Source: Flavobacterium sp. (GTDB lineage: Bacteria > Bacteroidota > Bacteroidia > Flavobacteriales > Flavobacteriaceae). From it: a stretch of 64,000 bases of DNA. The stretch spans positions 62,001 to 126,000 of the forward strand of contig JAHEZJ010000011.1 of NCBI GenBank assembly GCA_023251135.1, read 5' to 3'. A program made the position numbers and the translations under genes. The notes under the pieces were generated by a model. The model saw nothing but the letters and a program-made list of their open reading frames with translations, was not told the origin of the DNA and did no database searches. Positions 58,334-64,000 of the stretch are shown here, in pieces (positions within the stretch are counted from its first letter, which is position 1; each line of letters starts with the position of its first letter).

Positions 58334-59236
58334 ATGGAAAAAGAGCTAAAAATAAATACCGTAGCAGTTAAGTCTGATACAGCAATAAAAGAAAGATTGT
58401 GGGTTTTAGTACCGGCTGTTTTACTAATCGGTTTGTTGACAACGTTGATTTACAATCATCATGCTGAATTTTCATGGGATGCGTTTATTGACGGTTTCAA
58501 TCAGGAGTTTTTAGTGTTTTTTGCCATTGGAGTTTTTGCACAATTGGTCGACGGGACTTTAGGAATGGGTTATGGAGCAACTTCTACATCCTTTTTATTG
58601 GCCTACGGAGTTCCGCCAGTAATTAGCAGTACTGCGGTTCACGTGTCGGAAATGTTTACTACGGGGGCATCGGCACTTTCTCATCACCGATTTGGAAATA
58701 TCAATAAAAAGCTGGTCAAACATTTATTGATTCCGGGTGTTTTAGGTTCAATAATTGGGGCTTATTTATTGTCGGATGTTATTAACGGTGATATTATAAA
58801 GCCTTTTATTGCAGTTTATATGATTGTTTTGGCGCTTATAATTATTCGAAAAGCTTTAGTTAAAAAGATCGTCAAAAAGAAAACTAAAAAATTAGGATTT
58901 CTGGCTGTTTTTGGAGGTTTTATGGATTCAGTTGGAGGCGGAGGCTGGGGGCCGATAGTGACTTCAACCTTATTAGGAAGAGGAAGAAACCCAAGATATA
59001 CCATAGGTTCTGTAAATGCTGCTGAGTTTGCAATTTCGTTTGCAAGCGGTTTAACCTTCATGCTTTTTGGAGGAATCCACGGTTGGCAGGTTATTATAGG
59101 TTTGATTTTAGGAGGTGTAATTGCTGCACCATTAGGAGCTTATCTTTTAAATAAAATCAAAAGAAAACCAATGATGATTGCAGTTGGAGTTTTAATTATA
59201 CTATTGAGTTTAAAAACATTATCTAAATTATTGTAA
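58334..59236 (+). CDS. TauE/SafE family permease, longer form
   Basis: A 300-residue membrane protein with a soluble N-terminal tail of about 20 residues and eight or nine spans. Motifs are LVDGTLGMGYGATSTSFLLAYG and STAVHVSEMFTTGASALSHH in the first half, SVGGGGWGPIVTSTLLG and VNAAEFAISFASG in the second. It is the first gene of the sulfate-assimilation operon, so it may import sulfate or export sulfite; homologs do both and the direction is not visible here. cysH follows after 27 bp. Confidence 0.92.
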   Translation: MEKELKINTVAVKSDTAIKERLWVLVPAVLLIGLLTTLIYNHHAEFSWDAFIDGFNQEFLVFFAIGVFAQLVDGTLGMGYGATSTSFLLAYGVPPVISSTAVHVSEMFTTGASALSHHRFGNINKKLVKHLLIPGVLGSIIGAYLLSDVINGDIIKPFIAVYMIVLALIIIRKALVKKIVKKKTKKLGFLAVFGGFMDSVGGGGWGPIVTSTLLGRGRNPRYTIGSVNAAEFAISFASGLTFMLFGGIHGWQVIIGLILGGVIAAPLGAYLLNKIKRKPMMIAVGVLIILLSLKTLSKLL

Positions 59237-59263
59237 TATTTTTTAGAAGGAAAGAAAGAGAAT

Positions 59264-59974
59264 ATGAGTGCGACTATTATACAATCGTTATTAGATAAAA
59301 CGAAAGACTTTTCACTTGATGAGACCTTAGCTTTTTTAGCAGCTGAATATCCGGGGAAAGTAATTTTTTCGACATCTTTTGGACAGGAAGATCAGGTTAT
59401 CACTGATTTTATTGCAAAAAGCAATCAGGACATTTCCATTTTCACATTAGATACCGGAAGGTTATTTCAGGAAACGTATGACGTTTTTCATAAGACATTA
59501 AAAAAATACAAAAAACCGATTGAGGTTTATTTTCCGGAAGCAACAGCTGTAGAAAATTTACTAAAACATAAAGGCCCAAACAGTTTTTATGATTCAGTTG
59601 AGAACAGAAAAGAATGCTGTTTCATTCGAAAAGTAGTTCCGTTACGAAAAGCGTTAGCAGGAAATTCCGTTTGGATCACAGGTTTAAGGGCAGAGCAGTC
59701 GGAGAATAGAAATGATTTGCAATTGTTTGAATACGACGGAGGTTTTGAAATTATAAAGTTCAACCCATTACTAAAATGGACTTTAGAAGAGGTTGAGGTT
59801 TATTTATCAGAAAACAATGTTCCTCAAAATGCTTTACACAAGCAAGGTTTTGTAAGCATTGGTTGTGCGCCTTGTACCAGAGCAATTTTCCCGGGTGAAG
59901 ATATCAGAGCCGGAAGATGGTGGTGGGAATCAAGTCATAAAGAATGTGGTTTGCATAGCGCTAAGAAAGATTAG
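59264..59974 (+). CDS. cysH: Phosphoadenylyl/adenylyl-sulfate reductase (4Fe-4S type)
   Basis: A 236-residue enzyme reducing activated sulfate to sulfite. The pyrophosphatase-like fold shows FSTSFGQEDQVITDFI and DTGRLFQETYDV. Cysteines C118-C119 (ECCFIRK) and C201/C204 (GCAPC) are the 4Fe-4S ligands typical of APS-using reductases, and C228 in KECGLH is the catalytic thiol. No APS kinase gene (cysC) is present in the visible operon, which fits APS as substrate. Confidence 0.94.
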   Translation: MSATIIQSLLDKTKDFSLDETLAFLAAEYPGKVIFSTSFGQEDQVITDFIAKSNQDISIFTLDTGRLFQETYDVFHKTLKKYKKPIEVYFPEATAVENLLKHKGPNSFYDSVENRKECCFIRKVVPLRKALAGNSVWITGLRAEQSENRNDLQLFEYDGGFEIIKFNPLLKWTLEEVEVYLSENNVPQNALHKQGFVSIGCAPCTRAIFPGEDIRAGRWWWESSHKECGLHSAKKD

Positions 59975-60046
59975 AGAGGATAGAAACAAGATTATAGAGT
60001 AAAGAATAATAGTAGAAAGTTTTAGGAAACTCACAATAAACAACAA

Positions 60047-60067
60047 CCTGAAACTTTAAACTTGAAA
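60047..60067. repeat. Degenerate 7-bp tandem array (CYTGAAA)
   Basis: CCTGAAA, CTTTAAA and CTTGAAA lie between cysH and cysD, just before the cysD ribosome-binding region. Confidence 0.75.
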
Positions 60068-60078
60068 CAAAAAAAACA

Positions 60079-60978
60079 ATGAGTTCAGTATTAAAAACAA
60101 ACGCTTTAGAGAGCGAAGCAATATACATTTTCAGAGAAGTAATTTCACAGTTCGATAAACCGGTTTTGCTTTTTTCTGGAGGAAAAGATTCGATAACATT
60201 GGTGCGTTTGGCACAAAAAGCATTTTTCCCGGCAAAAATTCCGTTTCCTCTTTTGCACGTTGATACGGGACATAATTTTCCGGAGACTATCGCTTTCAGA
60301 GATAAATTGGTAGAAGAATTAGGATTGGAATTAATCGTACGTAATGTTCAGGATGCTATTGATGAAGGAAAAGTGGTTGAAGAAACGGGTAAATATTCCA
60401 GTAGAAATAGTTTACAGACCACCACACTTTTAGATGCCATTGAAGAATTTAAGTTTGATGCCTGTATTGGTGGAGCGCGTCGTGATGAGGAGAAGGCAAG
60501 AGCAAAAGAGCGTATTTTCTCTGTTCGTGACGATTTTGGTCAGTGGGATGAGAAAAATCAGCGTCCGGAATTGTTTGATATTCTGAATGGAAAAATAGAG
60601 AACGGTCAAAACGTTCGTGTTTTCCCAATTTCAAACTGGACAGAATTAGATGTATGGAGTTATATCGAGAAAGAGCACATCGAGATTCCGTCTATTTATT
60701 TTTCGCATAAAAGAAAAGTTTTTTTGAGAGACGGTTTGATCTGGTCACATTCTCCTTTTGTGTACCAGGAAGAAGACGAACAAATCGAAGAAAGAATTGT
60801 TCGCTTCAGAACCGTTGGAGATATGAGCTGTACAGCAGCTGTTGAATCTTATGCAGCAACCATTGAGGAAGTAGTTGGCGAAATCAGAACTTCGACTATT
60901 TCAGAAAGAGGAGCCAGAATTGATGACAAACGTTCTGAAGCTGCAATGGAAAAGAGAAAGCAACAAGGGTATTTTTAA
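60079..60978 (+). CDS. cysD: Sulfate adenylyltransferase subunit 2
   Basis: A 299-residue subunit that adenylates sulfate with ATP to make APS. The PP-loop SGGKDSITLVRLAQKAF is at about residues 38-54, followed by PLLHVDTGHNFPETI and CIGGARRDEEKARAKERIFS. It ends in the conserved DKRSEAAMEKRKQQGYF. It works with the GTPase subunit CysN encoded next. Confidence 0.97.
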   Translation: MSSVLKTNALESEAIYIFREVISQFDKPVLLFSGGKDSITLVRLAQKAFFPAKIPFPLLHVDTGHNFPETIAFRDKLVEELGLELIVRNVQDAIDEGKVVEETGKYSSRNSLQTTTLLDAIEEFKFDACIGGARRDEEKARAKERIFSVRDDFGQWDEKNQRPELFDILNGKIENGQNVRVFPISNWTELDVWSYIEKEHIEIPSIYFSHKRKVFLRDGLIWSHSPFVYQEEDEQIEERIVRFRTVGDMSCTAAVESYAATIEEVVGEIRTSTISERGARIDDKRSEAAMEKRKQQGYF

Positions 60979-60979
60979 T

Positions 60980-61101
60980 AATTATTAATTGTGAATTATA
61001 AATTATTAATTAAAAAGTAAAGATCAAAAAAAACATACAGCTTGAAATTTTAGTTCAAAGGAAATCAACTTGAAACCTGAAACTAAACTTGAAACCTGAA
61101 A
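60980..61101. repeat. 7-bp tandem arrays between cysD and cysN (AATTATT and CYTGAAA types)
   Basis: Five AATTNNN heptamers run from the cysD stop (60980-61014). After a 54-bp gap, two CTTGAAA/CCTGAAA pairs (61069-61082, 61088-61101) lead to the cysN start. Two unit types in one gap suggest independent growth. Confidence 0.85.
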
Positions 61102-61114
61102 CAAAAAATACAGA

Positions 61115-62359
61115 ATGGAAGTTTTAAAAATAGCAACAGCAGGAAGTGTAGATGACGGAAAAAGTACTTTGATTGGAAGATTATTGTACGATACAAAATC
61201 ATTGACAACAGATAAGATTGAAGCGATTGAGAAAAGCAGTAAGCAAAAAGGATACGATTACCTTGATTTTTCATTGGCAACGGATGGATTAGTAGCTGAA
61301 AGAGAGCAGGGAATTACGATTGATGTAGCACATATTTATTTTTCGACTGCAAAGAAAAGTTACATCATTGCCGATACTCCGGGTCATGTAGAATATACCA
61401 GAAACATGGTAACGGGAGCTTCAACTTCACAAGTATCGATCATCTTAATTGATGCGAGAAAAGGAGTAATTGAGCAAACGTACCGTCACTTTTTTATCAA
61501 TAATTTATTGAGAGTAAAAGAGGTAATCGTTGCGATCAATAAAATGGACTTAGTAGATTATTCGGAGGAAGTTTTCAATAAAATCAAAGCCGATTTCCAG
61601 GCCTTAAATGCTAAGAGTACTTTCAAAGAGCAAAATGTAAGCTACATTCCACTAAGTGCGATCAACGGAGGAAACGTAGTGGACAAATCGGAGAACATGA
61701 AGTGGTACGATGGGCAAACGGTTCTGGAGCATTTGGAAGGACTGCATTCTTCAGATGTTTTTGAAGCTGGAAAAGCACGTTTCCCGGTTCAGACTGTGAT
61801 TCGTCCTAAAACAGAGGAATACCACGACTTTAGAGGTTATGCAGGAAAGCTGTACGGAAACTCTTTAAAAGTAGGAGATGCGGTTACCGTATTGCCTTCT
61901 TTAACAGAATCAAAAGTAACTAAAATTCATTTTTTCGATAAGCAATTTGATGAGGCTGTCGCAGGTTCTTCGATTACCATCGAACTAGAAAATGATATCA
62001 ATGTGACGAGAGGTGATATGATTGTAAAATCGTCAGAGCTTCCGAAAATTGAAAAAGAAATAAACACAACGGTATGCTGGATGGACAGTAAAAAACTGGT
62101 TCCGGGTACAAAATATATCGTGCAGCACAACACCAATTCGGTTTTGGCAAAAGTTGAAAGTATCAAAAATACCATCTCAACGGATTATTCCGGAACAAAA
62201 GAAGCTTCACAATTAGCAATCAACGAAATTGGAGAAGTAAGTATCAAATTAAGCAAGCCTTTATATTTTGATGCCTACAACGACAATAAATCAAACGGGG
62301 CATTTATCTTAATTGATACTGCAACCAATACAACGGCAGGAGTAGGATTCATCAGGTAA
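61115..62359 (+). CDS. cysN: Sulfate adenylyltransferase subunit 1 (GTPase)
   Basis: A 414-residue elongation-factor-like GTPase that drives sulfate activation. G1 is GSVDDGKSTLIGRLLYD, G3 is DTPGHVEYTRNMVTGAS and G4 is INKMDLVDY, followed by EF-Tu-like beta domains. There is no CysC (APS kinase) fusion; the protein ends after the third domain (TAGVGFIR). This is consistent with direct APS reduction by the neighbouring CysH. Confidence 0.96.
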   Translation: MEVLKIATAGSVDDGKSTLIGRLLYDTKSLTTDKIEAIEKSSKQKGYDYLDFSLATDGLVAEREQGITIDVAHIYFSTAKKSYIIADTPGHVEYTRNMVTGASTSQVSIILIDARKGVIEQTYRHFFINNLLRVKEVIVAINKMDLVDYSEEVFNKIKADFQALNAKSTFKEQNVSYIPLSAINGGNVVDKSENMKWYDGQTVLEHLEGLHSSDVFEAGKARFPVQTVIRPKTEEYHDFRGYAGKLYGNSLKVGDAVTVLPSLTESKVTKIHFFDKQFDEAVAGSSITIELENDINVTRGDMIVKSSELPKIEKEINTTVCWMDSKKLVPGTKYIVQHNTNSVLAKVESIKNTISTDYSGTKEASQLAINEIGEVSIKLSKPLYFDAYNDNKSNGAFILIDTATNTTAGVGFIR

Positions 62360-62363
62360 ACCT

Positions 62364-62448
62364 GCTATAAGCTTTAAGCCATATGCTGTAAGCTAAAAAT
62401 ACAAAGTTAAAAAAGCCTAAAGCATACAGCTTAAAGCCTAAAGCAAGA
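62364..62448. repeat. 7-bp tandem arrays between cysN and sulfite reductase (GCTNNAA / AGCNTAA)
   Basis: GCTATAA-type heptamers (62364-62398) are followed by AGCCTAA-type heptamers (62414-62448), the reverse-complement sense of the first. Five units each. Confidence 0.85.
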
Positions 62449-62456
62449 GAAAGAAA

Positions 62457-64000
62457 ATGGAAAGTTTTAGAACAGAAATAGAAAATCCGGTAGTTCAGAA
62501 AGAGATTATCGATTTAGAAAAAAAGATTCATTTGTTCCGTGGAGGAAAAATTGATGATGAACGTTTTCGTAGTCTTCGTTTAGCGCGCGGAATTTACGGG
62601 CAGCGTCAGGAAGGTGTTCAAATGATTCGTATTAAATTGCCTTATGGTAAAGTAACGAGCGAACAATTGATTCGTATTACAAAAGTTTCTGATGAATATT
62701 CTACAGGACGTTTGCACATTACGACACGTCAGGACATTCAGATTCACTATGTAAGTCTGGACAGGACTCCGGAGCTTTGGGCAAATTTGGCTAAAGACGA
62801 TGTTACCTTACGTGAAGCTTGTGGGAATACCGTGAGAAACATTACCGGAAGCGAGTTAGCAGGTGTAGATGTAAACGAACCGTTTGACGTTTCGCCTTAT
62901 GCGCACGGACTTTTTCAATATCTGTTAAGAAACCCAATCTGTCAGGAAATGGGACGTAAATTCAAAATTTCGTTCTCGTCTTCAGACGAAGATACTGCTT
63001 TGAGTTATTTGCATGATTTAGGATTTATTCCAAAAATTGTCAATGGCGAACGTGGTTTTAAAATCATGTTTGGCGGAGGATTAGGTTCTCAGCCGGCTCA
63101 TGCCGAATTGCTTTCAGAGTTTGTACCGGCGAATCAGATTATTCCAACAGCAGAAGGGATCATTCGTATTTTTGACCGATACGGTGAGCGTGCAAAAAGA
63201 ATGAAAGCCCGTATGAAATTCTTAATCAAAGAAATGGGAAGAGATGTTTTCCTTGATTTGGTTGAAAAAGAGAAAAAAGCAATCGCTTTTGAAACGTACG
63301 AAATTGATACAACTGCTTTTGACGGACCAATTCCGGAACCGTTATTAGAAGTTCCGCAAGTTACAATTGAAGATACAGCAGCTTATGAAGCCTGGAAAAA
63401 ATCAAATGTAATCGCTCAGAAACAAGCAGGTTATTATGCTATAGGAATCAAAGTTTTATTAGGAGATTTTTATACCGATAAAGCCCGATTATTAGCTGAT
63501 TTAATTAAAAATTATGCTGCAAATGAACTTCGTTTTTCATTGCGTCAAAATATTGTAATACGTCATGTGAAAGAAGCAAACTTACCATTCTTCTATCAGG
63601 AATTAGCCAAGCTGAACTTTGTTCATTTGGGGTATAATTCAACAGCAGATATTACAGCATGTCCGGGTACAGATACTTGCAATTTGGGGATTGCAAGTAG
63701 TACCGGAATTGCAGAAGAATTAGAGAAAGTATTAAGTGCTGAATATCCTCAGTATTTAAACAACCGCGAAATTGAAATCAAAATCAGTGGTTGTATGAAT
63801 GCTTGCGGGCAGCACAATATGTCGGCAATTGGTTTTCAGGGAATGTCAATCAATTCCGGAAAACTGGTAGCTCCGGCTTTACAGGTTTTGTTAGGCGGAG
63901 GAAGATTAGGAAATGGGGCTGGACGTTTTGCCGATAAAGTAATCAAAATTCCAAGCCGAAGAGGACCGGATGCTTTGCGTACCATTTTAAATGATTTTAA
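62457..64000 (+). CDS. Siroheme nitrite/sulfite reductase, C-terminal end beyond window
   Basis: An open frame of at least 514 codons from ATG 62457 to the right edge; the C-terminus is missing. It begins MESFRTEIENPVVQKEIIDL and shows the siroheme-protein signatures RLARGIYGQRQEGVQMIRI, GRLHITTRQDIQIHYV and GNTVRNITG. The 4Fe-4S/siroheme cysteines are in TACPGTDTCNLGIAS and ISGCMNACGQHNMSAIGFQG. Placed last in tauE-cysH-cysD-cysN, it should reduce sulfite to sulfide with ferredoxin, although the ferredoxin-nitrite reductase type looks the same. It is also the longest reading frame crossing the window end. Confidence 0.93.
   Translation, partial: MESFRTEIENPVVQKEIIDLEKKIHLFRGGKIDDERFRSLRLARGIYGQRQEGVQMIRIKLPYGKVTSEQLIRITKVSDEYSTGRLHITTRQDIQIHYVSLDRTPELWANLAKDDVTLREACGNTVRNITGSELAGVDVNEPFDVSPYAHGLFQYLLRNPICQEMGRKFKISFSSSDEDTALSYLHDLGFIPKIVNGERGFKIMFGGGLGSQPAHAELLSEFVPANQIIPTAEGIIRIFDRYGERAKRMKARMKFLIKEMGRDVFLDLVEKEKKAIAFETYEIDTTAFDGPIPEPLLEVPQVTIEDTAAYEAWKKSNVIAQKQAGYYAIGIKVLLGDFYTDKARLLADLIKNYAANELRFSLRQNIVIRHVKEANLPFFYQELAKLNFVHLGYNSTADITACPGTDTCNLGIASSTGIAEELEKVLSAEYPQYLNNREIEIKISGCMNACGQHNMSAIGFQGMSINSGKLVAPALQVLLGGGRLGNGAGRFADKVIKIPSRRGPDALRTILNDF

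Noticed and set aside
1..64000. Prophage, integrated element or defence island
   Set aside because: No integrase, transposase, toxin-antitoxin, restriction or phage structural gene; gene content is conserved chromosome.

Overview
The window looks like chromosome of a Flavobacterium-type Bacteroidota. It is AT-rich, promoters carry the TAnnTTTG -7 box with an upstream TTTG, and it has family-specific genes: the type IX secretion protein PorT, the lipoprotein TamL, a GLPGLI protein paired with an outer-membrane barrel, DUF5686 and DUF4153 proteins, and a 2TM protein. I saw no phage, insertion sequence, CRISPR array, rRNA or tRNA.

Layout. 1-4119 (minus strand): purH, then the rod-shape genes mreB-mreC-mreD and the start of mrdA, cut by the window edge. 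4286-31442: mostly housekeeping genes in small units, including an ABC permease, an alcohol dehydrogenase, accD, fbaA, tamL/trmH (divergent), porT-ubiE, folA, thyA, a bifunctional nuclease, etfBA, pdhB, an AlkA-like glycosylase, ppa, a membrane pyrophosphatase with an odd Cys-rich tail, and a deoxynucleoside kinase. 31666-41094: exported and membrane proteins (GLPGLI + barrel, a 742-residue exported protein, DUF4153, an M28 peptidase).

41465-64000 is a sulfur amino-acid region of about 22 kb: metK, a TonB-dependent receptor, metY, a homoserine-dehydrogenase-like protein, metX, an aspartokinase/homoserine dehydrogenase fusion, OsmC, a second Cys/Met-metabolism PLP enzyme, an Rrf2 regulator, two TauE/SafE permeases, cysH, cysD, cysN and a siroheme sulfite/nitrite reductase that runs off the end. 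Together these reduce sulfate to sulfide and attach it to O-acetylhomoserine made from aspartate, giving homocysteine, methionine and SAM.

The most interesting content is how that region is controlled. metK sits behind a SAM-II-like riboswitch with two extra hairpins, and metX behind a SAM-I riboswitch. Three other transcripts begin with unannotated tiny genes (43061-43126, 46330-46410, 49719-49820) whose peptides contain Met and Cys codons (12 of 26 residues in the middle one). Each is followed by an intrinsic terminator, and the end of each tiny gene, or the bases just after it, can pair with the terminator's left arm. This is the layout of ribosome-mediated attenuation sensing Met/Cys supply. 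Two of the three lead into small, mutually similar proteins of 62 and 67 residues of unknown function. A candidate two-state RNA (48158-48243) precedes the homoserine-dehydrogenase paralog, which has lost active-site motifs.

Intergenic DNA also carries many degenerate tandem arrays of exactly 7 or 8 bp period, REP-like hairpin elements, and two long inverted repeats.
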